A stretch of DNA of 64,000 bases from Clostridia bacterium (GTDB lineage Bacteria; Bacillota; Clostridia; UBA1381): the NCBI GenBank assembly GCA_017935675.1, contig JAGBHE010000053.1, forward strand, positions 28,252 to 92,251, read 5' to 3'. Below, one piece after another: positions 55,001 to 63,863 of the stretch. The position numbers and the translations under genes were made by a program. Under the pieces are notes generated by a model, which worked only from the letters and a program-made list of their open reading frames with translations, was not told the DNA's origin and searched no databases. The stretch's first letter is position 1; each line of letters opens with the position of its first letter.

Positions 55001-57950
55001 GTATATCATCCTTTCCGTAGCATTCGCCCTCATATTTACCGGCGCGGATTGTAAGGTCCTCCGAAACATCATATGTCTTTATAACGCCGTTAACAACAAG
55101 CTGAAGCTTCGGGGCATACTCTCCGTTTGCGTATTCACGCGAAAGAATGCTTACGGTAGAGTTTTCGCTGTAAAGTGACATGATGGAAAATCCCAATGCT
55201 GCGCTGTCTGCAAATAATTGCTTGTTTGCAAGATCAATTTCTACTTTTTCATAATCATGCGAAGCAACAACTCCGGCACCGACGTCTATTGATGTAACCT
55301 CATTTTCATGATAAATATGTCCCTGCGCAATTTTTGTTGCAAGGGGGAAACGTGATGTGGATGACGATGTTTTCTTTCTTGTTCTCCAGTAATCAAGAAT
55401 ATGCGCTTTGCAGGCCTGATAATCACCGTTTTTTGCCGCATCTTCAGCCAGCGCAAGGTTCTGATCGTTCTTGTAAGAATAATTTATCCGCGGCTGTTTT
55501 TCCCATTCGCCGTTTTTCCACAGCCCGAAAAAGTCCTCGTCAGCATGCCATTGCTTGTCATAATAGTAGTCTTCCTTAACGGTAAAATGAAGCTCCTTCC
55601 GTCTGCCGCCGCCGAAATCAGCTGTGAGTGTAACCTCTGCGTCACCGTCGCCCATTTTTGGCCTTACAACTCTGCCCGAAGTACTTATAACCTGAGGATT
55701 ATCGGAATACCACATTATTTTTGTTCCTCTTATTCCGTATGGCATAAGTCTTAATGCAAGCGTTACATTATTCTTATCGGTATCATTTTTGTCAATAAGC
55801 ATAGATTCATTAAGATCCTGCATATCGGCAAGACCTGCGTCGCCGCCGCCTATATCGCGAAGCACAACAAAGGTAAATTCTTTCTGCTTCGTAAGTCCCA
55901 TGCAGTCTATCGTTGCTGTAAGTGTGACAGCGGGATTTTCAGACCACCCTTCCCTGTTCACTCTTCCCAGCTCGTCAATAGCCTCAGGATTATCGGAAGT
56001 CCATGTAACAGAGCTTCCGTATCTCGCAGTATCCGGCAGATTAAGATAATCACAGTCAATTATATTTCCGTCAACAAACGGCTTTGTAAGCAAATCCTCA
56101 TATGTAAGAGCTTCTGCTTCATACGCAAGCCTCTCAAGCGCAGTAGGTATTGCGTAATACATTTTCAGATTGTCTATATACTGCTTTCCCGTACCCTCGG
56201 AAATCCACATATATATATTACTGAAGGTGCTTTGTGCCGCAAGTCTGGAATATGAGTTTGAAAGTCTGCAAACGCCGTTTACCCAGCATGAAATACGTGA
56301 AGTATTTGTATCATAAACAAACTGAACATGAACAGGATCACTATATCTGCCTGCGTTTGTTGCCAGTACATTTGTTGATTCGGGATCCCTGCATGTCTGC
56401 AAAATCAGGGCGTTATCGCTGCGCCAGTAAAAGAAAATAGGCCCGCTTCTTATCCATGACCCTATACCGCTTTCCTTTGCCCAGTCAAACTCTACTCCGA
56501 TAAGTCCTTTAACCGGTTTTCTGTCCTTAGTCCACATATATGCGGTAGGGCCTGAATATCCCGTCTCTCCCCTGTCCATACAAAGCTGACCGTCCGATAT
56601 TGATACATCACCGGTTGCGTAATCATTCACCGATATTTCATACGGCAGTTCTCCGCCGGTCTCAAAATCATTTTCATAAATATATTCCTCAGCCTGCGGC
56701 ATTTCGTTTATATCGATTGCAGTAGGCAGGGGTGTAAATTCAATATCCTTTGACACCTGAGCCCCGCCGCTTGTAAATGTTGCGGTCAGAGTAACCTTCT
56801 GAGGTCTATCACACGTAACAATTCCGCTCTCTGAAACGATTGAAGGATCAGAACAGCTCCAGGTCACGTCACTTCCGTTTCCGGCAATGTTATAAAGGCA
56901 AAGATTACCGCTGTACATTCCATTGACTTCCGCTCCGCCTTCACGCCACAGACCTTTAAAGGTAAGGGCGTCGGCATCAGCCTTAACCCGTTCCTCATCC
57001 GAAAGTCCGCCGTCATCAACAAGATAAACCTTCATATCCTTAACGGCGCATTTGGTTTTTGCATAATCGCAGTTATAATAAAGATTTATTGTTGAAAATC
57101 CGGTCATATTATCACGCATATATTTATCGTCTACAACAAGACGGTCATTTATATAAATGTCCATTTTTCCGGTAGAAAAGCGTGCAAATATAACAAATCT
57201 TATATTATTGTTATCACCGACTCCGCCTACGCTTTTTCTGCTCCGGTCTGCGTCAGGGTCAGTTGATGTTCTGTACGCAACCAAGCTGCTTCCGTACGGA
57301 TGAACCTGAATATCCGTAACACCGACGCCGTATTCTGGAGTTCCTATTCTATCCAGTATCTGAGCTTCAAAAAGAGTTCTTGAAATAGTGTATTCAATTA
57401 CACAGTCCTGCTTAATCTGCACATTCGGTGCAACGGGAGAAACTCTGATACCGCTTCCCAAAAAGTTGTACATGGTTATATTAAGCATGTTGTTCTGCTC
57501 AAATATATCACAGCCCTCATAACCACTCACACAATCTGTATGGCAATCGATTACGCCGTCGGAATAATCAGGAGCATAAATCATTTTCCATGGAGTAAAT
57601 TTTGTTTCTGTATTTTCGGCCGAAAAGAGCCTCTCATCTGTGTCGGGGCTTTCTTCTTCGGCTGTATCGGAAGCCTTTTCGGGTTCCCCTGTTTCAGCCC
57701 CGTCTTCTGCGGCTGTATCGGAAACCTTATCCGATTCTCCCGTTTCAGCCTCGTCTAATGCCCCGGGAAGCGTCTCGTTTTCTTCCGCCATAAAAGGCTG
57801 CATTGCAATATCTTCGATTATTTCGCTGATTTCTTCATCCGAAAGCCCATCGATCAGCTTTTCCTCCTCCGCCGCAAAGGCTGACGGCACTGCGCCGAAA
57901 ACCATACTCAGGGAAATTAAAAAAGCAAAAATCCTTTTAATATTATTCAT
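52047..57950 (-). CDS. Giant SLH-anchored heparinase II/III-type surface protein
   Basis: This 1967-residue protein, from ATG 57950 (GGAGG 12 nt upstream; in-frame GTG at 57971 also possible), has a signal peptide (1-26) and an acidic region with a 17-residue duplication (about 68-101). LamG-like (115-315), Ig-like (320-405), LamG-like (420-600) and two Ig-like domains (610-795) follow. A helical piece (800-860) is separated by a DNRLRE-like insert (865-1070) from an alpha-barrel (1075-1320), and then comes a heparinase-type beta-sandwich (SNHAHCDDNHIFLSA near 1373, IAHNTVEIN near 1415). A Pro/Gly linker with repeated PTVPG precedes three SLH repeats (about 1780-1967). This would be a lyase fixed to the cell surface. 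Substrate unknown. Last gene of operon B. Confidence 0.85.
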   Translation of the reverse strand: MNNIKRIFAFLISLSMVFGAVPSAFAAEEEKLIDGLSDEEISEIIEDIAMQPFMAEENETLPGALDEAETGESDKVSDTAAEDGAETGEPEKASDTAEEESPDTDERLFSAENTETKFTPWKMIYAPDYSDGVIDCHTDCVSGYEGCDIFEQNNMLNITMYNFLGSGIRVSPVAPNVQIKQDCVIEYTISRTLFEAQILDRIGTPEYGVGVTDIQVHPYGSSLVAYRTSTDPDADRSRKSVGGVGDNNNIRFVIFARFSTGKMDIYINDRLVVDDKYMRDNMTGFSTINLYYNCDYAKTKCAVKDMKVYLVDDGGLSDEERVKADADALTFKGLWREGGAEVNGMYSGNLCLYNIAGNGSDVTWSCSDPSIVSESGIVTCDRPQKVTLTATFTSGGAQVSKDIEFTPLPTAIDINEMPQAEEYIYENDFETGGELPYEISVNDYATGDVSISDGQLCMDRGETGYSGPTAYMWTKDRKPVKGLIGVEFDWAKESGIGSWIRSGPIFFYWRSDNALILQTCRDPESTNVLATNAGRYSDPVHVQFVYDTNTSRISCWVNGVCRLSNSYSRLAAQSTFSNIYMWISEGTGKQYIDNLKMYYAIPTALERLAYEAEALTYEDLLTKPFVDGNIIDCDYLNLPDTARYGSSVTWTSDNPEAIDELGRVNREGWSENPAVTLTATIDCMGLTKQKEFTFVVLRDIGGGDAGLADMQDLNESMLIDKNDTDKNNVTLALRLMPYGIRGTKIMWYSDNPQVISTSGRVVRPKMGDGDAEVTLTADFGGGRRKELHFTVKEDYYYDKQWHADEDFFGLWKNGEWEKQPRINYSYKNDQNLALAEDAAKNGDYQACKAHILDYWRTRKKTSSSTSRFPLATKIAQGHIYHENEVTSIDVGAGVVASHDYEKVEIDLANKQLFADSAALGFSIMSLYSENSTVSILSREYANGEYAPKLQLVVNGVIKTYDVSEDLTIRAGKYEGECYGKDDILKVRLFGDFLGDESQRTLMRFNYDYITGSKDTVDSAKLILYAKVDEDYVESKNIALCVDKSSFNEDSSWNSLTGFLYQWDGMPGKNTWALTRYASSEYLSQSCRFLYRGPMMAEYSYTKDEEYAYFLISEAMDFLMDQGMERTYSGNTGAGTSRSLYGNYLACAVRQGFYPLITSDIIDSKYMTPEVFGTLLKSAWDFEDVIYRTNLGTDMVNWGVIYYRALMQAASAVPEFIFSDDVFDKAVEKLESFMLETTFEDGSYKEASTMYSISTLGTYRLIKQALREYGSDTSKKYDERLRKAGLYCILLNGPRYTRWGDSGMSDSGGIPSNLYDPYVQFFNDYEMQYIGTFGAKGVKPSWTSKMFKENMTCFMRSDWSRNQTFMFVNSRGPSNHAHCDDNHIFLSAKDRTLLTDQGVGTYDVGNAQRKWLTSTIAHNTVEINNTQQTGSGKTGDYGLQGILHDWSTSSAFDFLSQSTISYREHDHRRSITFIKPEFIIVSDRITPNDLSSENTYKQAWHTPVAGNLTVDTENNLSKTNFAAGANLFIASTVGEAKAVKSTGFYDYGAGQVGEVPFVYYELENVKGAREIDTVLLPYEGTNVNLTVERLEKDVNPAEVSTLKISSDKDGIKETTYYALNYKGGEAAFGEYVTDAFMAAVTLDENGKVSSVAMDNGSYIKKKSGEYVLKYSDKIANLSYSVVGDTAAATVGDEIEFNTSDIGIYSDNRLTTVKVNDKNQYFVQNGTEVSFSGGTYDDEFKKDNNSGGGIVDKDTGSPGGSSGKGPGGSPTVPGTSPTVPGNTPNVPGGESGQHRFNDTLNHWAEKTIDEMADKNVVDGYPDGSFRPDCLITRAEFVKMIYNAVYGKADAVYSGTFKDVASDDWYASFVEAALEKNIISKDILFRPSDNITRQEICKIAESILGNALYEKPADFTDKELISDWALPYVSAAYEDGIVTGYDDGSFRPLGEATRAEAAIVINRVMQKQNN
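57648..57749 (-). repeat. Tandem 51-bp duplication in the SLH-lyase gene
   Basis: Two adjacent 17-codon units encode AETGESDKVSDTAAEDG and AETGEPEKASDTAEEES, with matching DNA (for example the GGCTGTATCGGAA motif in both). It lengthens an acidic, probably disordered segment near the N-terminus of the mature protein. Confidence 0.75.
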
Positions 57951-57998
57951 TATTTTTAAAATCCTCCGCACTCATTCCGAATTTTTGTCAAGTGAATA

Positions 57999-60629
57999 TC
58001 AATCCTCTATTATAACAAGTGCAATAAGGTCTCCGTCAACCATGTATGCATAAGCCTTTGAAGCCAAATCTCCGACCTGCTTGTAGGATGCCATATCTTC
58101 TGTGCTTCCGACATAGATGTTTCCTGTTTTTCTGTCATATCTGTAAATGGGCTGAGGATCATCGTTAAATATTTTAACCTGTCTCTCACCTGTTCCGATA
58201 TCTATCTTAACAATGTCAGCAATTTTATTTGAAATATAATCGTACTGGCTGAGACGTATATCGGATACCAATCCGAAATAATCACCGTAGATTGTTTCTT
58301 TATAGTCATTTCCGAGCCCCTGCATTGAAGCTATTTTTTTAATAGTCACAATTCTGCCGTATCCGTCCTCAACATACTGGAAAATATCGCCTTTATGAAG
58401 TCCGTCGGCGATTTTTTCGGCTTCAGTTCCTGCCGCAACAGTCTTGAACTCGTGACGGTCTTCCTCAAGAAACTCAAGCTTTGTTACAACCTCTCCGTAA
58501 TCCTTTTCGATTTCACTTACCAAACGAGATGTGCTTCCGAGAATGCAAACCTTGTCGGTGTCCTGAACAGGTACAGGCTGTGTTGAATCCATATCTGCAT
58601 TTAATATAATGAAATCGACAGGCTCTGCATTGGCAGCGTCCGAATACAGCGGATTTTCCGGAGAAACCGTTTGCCCCCATACGCACATTGTTGAGTTTTC
58701 GTCTTCAACATGTACGCGCACATACCAGTCCTCATCCGAATTCACCGTTTTGGGAACACATATTACTGCTGTTTTTTTGTTCATCAGATATCCTCTGCCG
58801 TCCGTGCTTGAAGAAAACGCAGTAATTTTTGCATTAAATGTGGCGCTGTATATTCTGCCCGGCAAATCATATGTGTAAATGTTTTTAATATTGCCGCCGG
58901 AGGAAAGCTTATACCCTATAACCTTACCCTCAAGCTTTTTGTCCAAAATAGCTTCCGCCGATACGCTTTTATCATTTAAAACGACCTTCTGTTCCGTATT
59001 CAGGGTAAACATATCTTCATTCTGATAATAATACGAAATTATTTCCTCATCGTTTTTCACAGTAACGTGTTTTTGCGGCTCTGCGCCGGTAATAAGCCTG
59101 AGCCACACCTTATCATTATCATCGTCATCTACGCCCGTTCTTACAACATATGCGTATTTATATTCATTTTCAAGCTCTTCCGCAACACCGCAGATTCTGC
59201 CAAACACATCTATCACATATACAGCCAATGTTCCGAGCTCGGCATCATACTGTACCTTGCCGCTGTCGTCAACGGCAATTTTATAGTTTTTACCGTTCAG
59301 CACAACGCCATCATCCTCTGATATGCTTGTTATGCTGCCTTCAATTTTTTCCTTGCTTACACAAATTCTTACAAAGTCAGAGTTCAAATCCGCAAATATC
59401 GTAACGGCGTCTCCTACCTCTATGTCAGAGAAATTCATTTCATTTCCGTCTTTATCTTCTATTATATACGTCTTATCATTGTCATCATAATCGAGCCTCA
59501 GCGCTTCCGAGCCGCGGAATGTTAAATCGTCATCAAAGTAAATTGTATTTGTTCCGGAGCTTATCTTGGCTGCAACAAAGCTCTGACCCTGATTTATGAA
59601 TACAATATCAAATTTACCATCACCATTGTTATCCAAAATCCTATAGCTTCCGCTGTAAATACTGATTTGTTCATCAGTCGGATTATCAAGCTTTCTGCCG
59701 TTTAAAACGTATGCTGCGTTTGAATCAATATGTTCCGTATGCTTTTTGTCATTTTCATCGTAATATTCAAAAGCAAGACCTGATATTTCTGTTTTATCAG
59801 CGTCAACTTCAATTTCCTCGTTCTTATTTCTGAACGGAACAACGCTTACAACTTCATCTTCCTCCTCACGAACATACGCTTCAACATAATATCCGAGATA
59901 TTTTGAAAAATCCTTGCTTGCATTGTAAGCTTCTCCGCCGATCATAATCCTGTTTTCGCCAAGCTCCGCCGATGAAGCTGCAACCGAAAGACAGCTTGTA
60001 CTTTCAAAGACACCCATTATCTTTTTCATTTCACGGTGTGACATCAATTTTTCATATACCGTTTCGTCAGCTTCCTCCAAGCCCTGATTTACACCTGAAT
60101 AAGAATACTCCAAAGGATATAAATCAAGAACATTATTTATAAGGATAATCATTTCGGCATATGTAAGATCCTTCCCCGATACATTAACACCGTTCAGCAT
60201 TTTCAGCTTTGCGGCAAGGGCGGCATAGGCTGTCGGCCAATCCCCGTACTGAGATGCAAAGCTGCTGTATCCCAAGGCACAAACAAGCATTTTTACCGCT
60301 TCATAATCTGTGACATTGTCAAGAGGACGGAAAAGTCCGTCCTCCGACTGAGAAATTATACCCATAGAAACAGCAAAGCTTACATAGCCGCTGTCCTTTT
60401 CTTCAACGTCATTGAATTTACATCCTCCGGGAATCACGTCAACATCAAAAAAACCCAGCAATCTCATAGTTACTTTTGTAAAGTCGAGTCTTGAGACCGT
60501 ATTTTCCTTCGGTACATTGTCAAGCAACCCAAGACTGTATATTCTGCTTTCATCCTTTGCCGCCGATGCAATACTTATATCAGCAAGCATTAAGACCGCA
60601 CAAAGCAGCAGACTGATAATTTTTTTCAT
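57999..60629 (-). CDS. SLH-domain beta-scaffold surface protein (operon B copy)
   Basis: This 876-residue exported protein has a signal peptide (1-23), two SLH-like repeats (about 45-170, with FNDVEEKDSGYVSFAVSMG and GLFRPLDNVTDYEAV) and a long beta-rich, acidic region without a recognised enzyme motif. An EF-loop-like RILDNNGDGKFDIVFIN lies at 330-346 at the same place as in its relative at 43420, and the ends of both proteins are similar. ATG 60629 has GGAGG 9 nt upstream. It is placed just before the giant SLH lyase, as the other copy is just before a lyase. A scaffold or assembly partner for the lyase is inferred; function unknown. Confidence 0.75.
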   Translation of the reverse strand: MKKIISLLLCAVLMLADISIASAAKDESRIYSLGLLDNVPKENTVSRLDFTKVTMRLLGFFDVDVIPGGCKFNDVEEKDSGYVSFAVSMGIISQSEDGLFRPLDNVTDYEAVKMLVCALGYSSFASQYGDWPTAYAALAAKLKMLNGVNVSGKDLTYAEMIILINNVLDLYPLEYSYSGVNQGLEEADETVYEKLMSHREMKKIMGVFESTSCLSVAASSAELGENRIMIGGEAYNASKDFSKYLGYYVEAYVREEEDEVVSVVPFRNKNEEIEVDADKTEISGLAFEYYDENDKKHTEHIDSNAAYVLNGRKLDNPTDEQISIYSGSYRILDNNGDGKFDIVFINQGQSFVAAKISSGTNTIYFDDDLTFRGSEALRLDYDDNDKTYIIEDKDGNEMNFSDIEVGDAVTIFADLNSDFVRICVSKEKIEGSITSISEDDGVVLNGKNYKIAVDDSGKVQYDAELGTLAVYVIDVFGRICGVAEELENEYKYAYVVRTGVDDDDNDKVWLRLITGAEPQKHVTVKNDEEIISYYYQNEDMFTLNTEQKVVLNDKSVSAEAILDKKLEGKVIGYKLSSGGNIKNIYTYDLPGRIYSATFNAKITAFSSSTDGRGYLMNKKTAVICVPKTVNSDEDWYVRVHVEDENSTMCVWGQTVSPENPLYSDAANAEPVDFIILNADMDSTQPVPVQDTDKVCILGSTSRLVSEIEKDYGEVVTKLEFLEEDRHEFKTVAAGTEAEKIADGLHKGDIFQYVEDGYGRIVTIKKIASMQGLGNDYKETIYGDYFGLVSDIRLSQYDYISNKIADIVKIDIGTGERQVKIFNDDPQPIYRYDRKTGNIYVGSTEDMASYKQVGDLASKAYAYMVDGDLIALVIIED

Positions 60630-60657
60630 ATTTATATTCCTCCCGAATTTGTTTAAA

Positions 60658-62166
60658 TCAATATCTTACCATTTCACCATTTGAAACAGGAATGAGGTTG
60701 CCGTTATCATTATAAACGATAATTGTCTTTACATCACCCTTATATACTGCTCTAAAGGCCTCGTCATTATAAGGATTAAATGCCCAATATCCGGTATTAC
60801 CGTTAGGTACTGTTATATCATATTCAGCAATTCCCATAAAGCCTCTGCAGCCTTTGTTGTAAGCACACACATAAACCTTAAGCGGAGTGCCGGGTTCAAG
60901 GACTCTGCCGTCGGGAAGTGTAAACTTGCTGTTTACTCCGTCGTAAAGAACACTTACCGTATTGATATTTGAATACCTCGCTACGTAAGCAGGATCAGCA
61001 ACGCTGTACTGAACAGTCATTCTGTCTGCCGCTTTATAGAACTTGTAATCGCTTATTGCCAGATGGTCTGTAACTCCGGCTGTACTGCCTGCTTGCTTTA
61101 TTTCTGTGTAAATAATGTTGGAAGGCCCGTAAACCTTCTGATCATTTTCGTCAACATCACCTGTTTCAAGCCGGGCAAGATCAATGTCTCCTATCGAAAG
61201 AAGCGTTCCGTCTATATAAATCTTGTATTTACCGTTATCAATGTCATAAACGACCTTCATATGAATTGAACCGCTGTCCTTTATTCTGTGACCGTCTTTG
61301 TTTCCGTTTGCGCCCCAGTTAATTTGCATCTGTGTTCCGTTATAAATATTACCTCCGCCCAAAGGTGTATTTACGCGAATATAATTTTCACCCCTCGGGA
61401 TTGAAACATTTCCTATCAAAGCCGAAGACACACCGTTTTTAATGTGATTTACCTGACCATACGGGGTAATCAGGAGAAAATTCCCAAGGTTATCCCCGGT
61501 ATCTCTGTCAAAGGTAAATTCCTCCACATATATACCGCTTGTAAGGGGCTTATGATCCTTTGAGTGATATATTCTGAATCCGCCGTTGGCTGCCGAATTA
61601 AACTCTATTGAATATGCACCGTCTTTAACAGCTGCCGTATCACCTGCATATGTTATAGCTTCAAAAATATCACTGTCAAAGGTCCCGTCCGCAAAATTTT
61701 CATCAACAATCATTTCACCTACTGCCGGAGTGCGGTCAAGCAATATATAATCAGCATAAGCTCTGAATTCAAACTTCTTTTGGAACTCACCGTTTTCACC
61801 CGCTGTTGCAGTAAGCGTTACTGTTTTTGTCGTTGCCGGCTTAACATATGTACCGTCTGTGCCGAGGACATTCGGGTCGGAACTGGTCCATGTAATAGCC
61901 CTGCCCTCTGTATCAACCTTAGGAAGCGTAAGCGAAGAATAAATGCCTCCTCCTAAATGTTCACCTGCGTCAACATTTCCTCTGAGACCTACCTGTCTTC
62001 CTTTAAGCAATGATGTCTGCAAATAATCCAATGCTGTAAAAGTATCCTCTGCGGTTCCCCATGTTGCTGCGTCCGGAGCTGTCTGATATGAAGGCATTGC
62101 GAAAGCTGTTGAACTGAAAGCAACAGCTGCTGTCAGCACTAATGCTGCCAAATTTTTCTTATTCAT
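60658..62166 (-). CDS. Secreted Ig/LamG-like protein
   Basis: This 502-residue exported protein has a signal peptide (1-23), an atrophied bacterial Ig-like domain (about 40-138, with ITWTSSDPNVLGTDGTYVKP), a LamG-like domain (145-380, with FKFYKAADRM-like end strands) and a C-terminal beta domain to residue 502. No catalytic motif or anchor is visible. The Ig-like unit resembles those in the giant SLH lyase downstream in the operon, which suggests modules exchanged within the island. It probably binds substrate outside the cell. ATG 62166 has GAGGAGGA 6 nt upstream; the solute-binding gene ends 30 nt before it. Confidence 0.8.
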   Translation of the reverse strand: MNKKNLAALVLTAAVAFSSTAFAMPSYQTAPDAATWGTAEDTFTALDYLQTSLLKGRQVGLRGNVDAGEHLGGGIYSSLTLPKVDTEGRAITWTSSDPNVLGTDGTYVKPATTKTVTLTATAGENGEFQKKFEFRAYADYILLDRTPAVGEMIVDENFADGTFDSDIFEAITYAGDTAAVKDGAYSIEFNSAANGGFRIYHSKDHKPLTSGIYVEEFTFDRDTGDNLGNFLLITPYGQVNHIKNGVSSALIGNVSIPRGENYIRVNTPLGGGNIYNGTQMQINWGANGNKDGHRIKDSGSIHMKVVYDIDNGKYKIYIDGTLLSIGDIDLARLETGDVDENDQKVYGPSNIIYTEIKQAGSTAGVTDHLAISDYKFYKAADRMTVQYSVADPAYVARYSNINTVSVLYDGVNSKFTLPDGRVLEPGTPLKVYVCAYNKGCRGFMGIAEYDITVPNGNTGYWAFNPYNDEAFRAVYKGDVKTIIVYNDNGNLIPVSNGEMVRY

Positions 62167-62195
62167 AGTTATTCCTCCTCAACATATTAACTTTT

Positions 62196-63764
62196 TTATT
62201 TTAAATATCTTTCATAAGCCGCTTGTTCGATAGCGGTATATTCTTCAAGACCGAGCTTGTTAAGGTTTTCCACAAAAGCGTCAAACCCGGCGTCAACACT
62301 TTCATTCCCGAGAATCCACTTTTGAACGGTTTCTTCAAGACAAGTTGTAATTTGTGCGGAAAGAGTTGAAACCCTCTTTTCCTCTTCATCGGTATATACA
62401 ACCATAACTATTTCTTCCGGCAGATAACCGCCGTTAATGTATAAGTTCATGCCGTCAAGGGCTATCTGATTAAGATATCCGGCTTCATAGTTCCAATCCT
62501 GCCAATATCCGAAGTTTGTCTGAGCGCCTGTTGTTCTGATTGCGTCTGCAGGAACAAGCTCTTCATTCTTTAGAACAAAATCGGTATATTCAGGTTTGCC
62601 GTCAACCATATTATATGTCTTTCCTTCTACTCCGAAGTTAGCTGCTCTTCTGCCTTCCTCAGTCCACCAGTAATCAAAATACTTCATTGTTTCTTCCGGA
62701 TGCTCGTTAGTAGCCGAAATAGCCCATCCCTCCTGAAGAGATTTTGAGCGGGCATTCTTTTCGCGTTTTATTCCGTCATATCCGGCAGGCGGCGCCATTG
62801 CTAAAAACTTTAATCCGGGAACGGAGTTTGCATACATGGTGTTATAGCCTGCTGTGCTTCCGAACCAGTTATGTGTACATCCGCCCAAGTCATTTCCGAG
62901 GAAATACTCTCTTGTATTCTGTCTTGTGAATATTTCAGAATCTATAAGTCCCTCTTGGTACCACTTGGCAAGTGTTTTTATAGCTGTTTTAAAGTTTTCT
63001 GTTGTCGGTCCGTATATTGCTTTACCGTTTTCATATCTGAATCCCATTTCAGCATCAAAAATCCCGATGAATTCATTTATTGCAAACCTGACCGGTGTGC
63101 CTGTTCCGAAAAGCGGCACTTCGTCAGCCTTGCCGTTTCCGTTAGGGTCATTATTCTTAAATGCGACAAGAACATCATGGAGTTCGTCTATGGTTTCAGG
63201 CGCTTTAAGTCCCAGCTTGTCAAGCCAGTCCTGACGGATGAACCAACCGCTTGAAGTCCTGCCGTCAAGAATATTCGGAATATAATAAATATTTCCGTCA
63301 CCTGCTGTTATGTACTTCCGCACATCCTCATTTTCATCAAGATATTTCTTGATGTTCGGAGCATACTTATCAATCAAATCATTGAGCGGTATAAATGCTC
63401 CCTGATTGCCGTATGATACAAAGTTAGACCTGCTCGACTGATAAATAACGTCTGCCATATCCTTTGAAGACACAGCAACAGCCAGCTGCTGACTCATATC
63501 CCCGGCGTTTTCGGAAATCGCATATTTAAGCATAACATTCGTATGTTCAAATGCTGCTTTAAATATGTTGTTTTCCTCATCATAACTTCCCGGCATAGAA
63601 GCAAAGTAAGTAAGCACAAGCGGCTCGTCTGTGATCTTATGATCCAGAATGCTTCCTGCTTCAAGCTTTTCCGACGCGTCTTTTTTCTCCGAGCATCCGT
63701 TAAATGCCATCAGGCAAAAAACGGCAGCAAGTGAGTAAGCCAAAGCTCTTTTTACCTTTTTCAT
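62196..63764 (-). CDS. Extracellular solute-binding lipoprotein of sugar ABC transporter (operon B)
   Basis: This protein of 522 residues starts at ATG 63764 (AGGAGG and AGAGGA upstream); the open frame to 63845 has no ribosome site. The lipoprotein signal ends with lipobox FNGC (Cys24). The binding domain contains WFIRQDWLDKLGLKAP, NDPNGNGKADE and CTHNWFGST, shared with the operon A protein at 27848, to which it is paralogous. It is the first operon B gene within the window; permeases for it would be expected further right, or it may share the LplB/YtcP pair of operon A. Ligand unknown, likely an oligosaccharide released by the island's lyases. Confidence 0.9.
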   Translation of the reverse strand: MKKVKRALAYSLAAVFCLMAFNGCSEKKDASEKLEAGSILDHKITDEPLVLTYFASMPGSYDEENNIFKAAFEHTNVMLKYAISENAGDMSQQLAVAVSSKDMADVIYQSSRSNFVSYGNQGAFIPLNDLIDKYAPNIKKYLDENEDVRKYITAGDGNIYYIPNILDGRTSSGWFIRQDWLDKLGLKAPETIDELHDVLVAFKNNDPNGNGKADEVPLFGTGTPVRFAINEFIGIFDAEMGFRYENGKAIYGPTTENFKTAIKTLAKWYQEGLIDSEIFTRQNTREYFLGNDLGGCTHNWFGSTAGYNTMYANSVPGLKFLAMAPPAGYDGIKREKNARSKSLQEGWAISATNEHPEETMKYFDYWWTEEGRRAANFGVEGKTYNMVDGKPEYTDFVLKNEELVPADAIRTTGAQTNFGYWQDWNYEAGYLNQIALDGMNLYINGGYLPEEIVMVVYTDEEEKRVSTLSAQITTCLEETVQKWILGNESVDAGFDAFVENLNKLGLEEYTAIEQAAYERYLK

Positions 63765-63863
63765 TTTAATTGTCCTCTTCCTCCTTTTTTTATTTACCAT
63801 ACACAAGCCTGCGTCTGCACGCTTATGAATGATGTTTGGAATCACTGATTAATCAGCGGTTCA

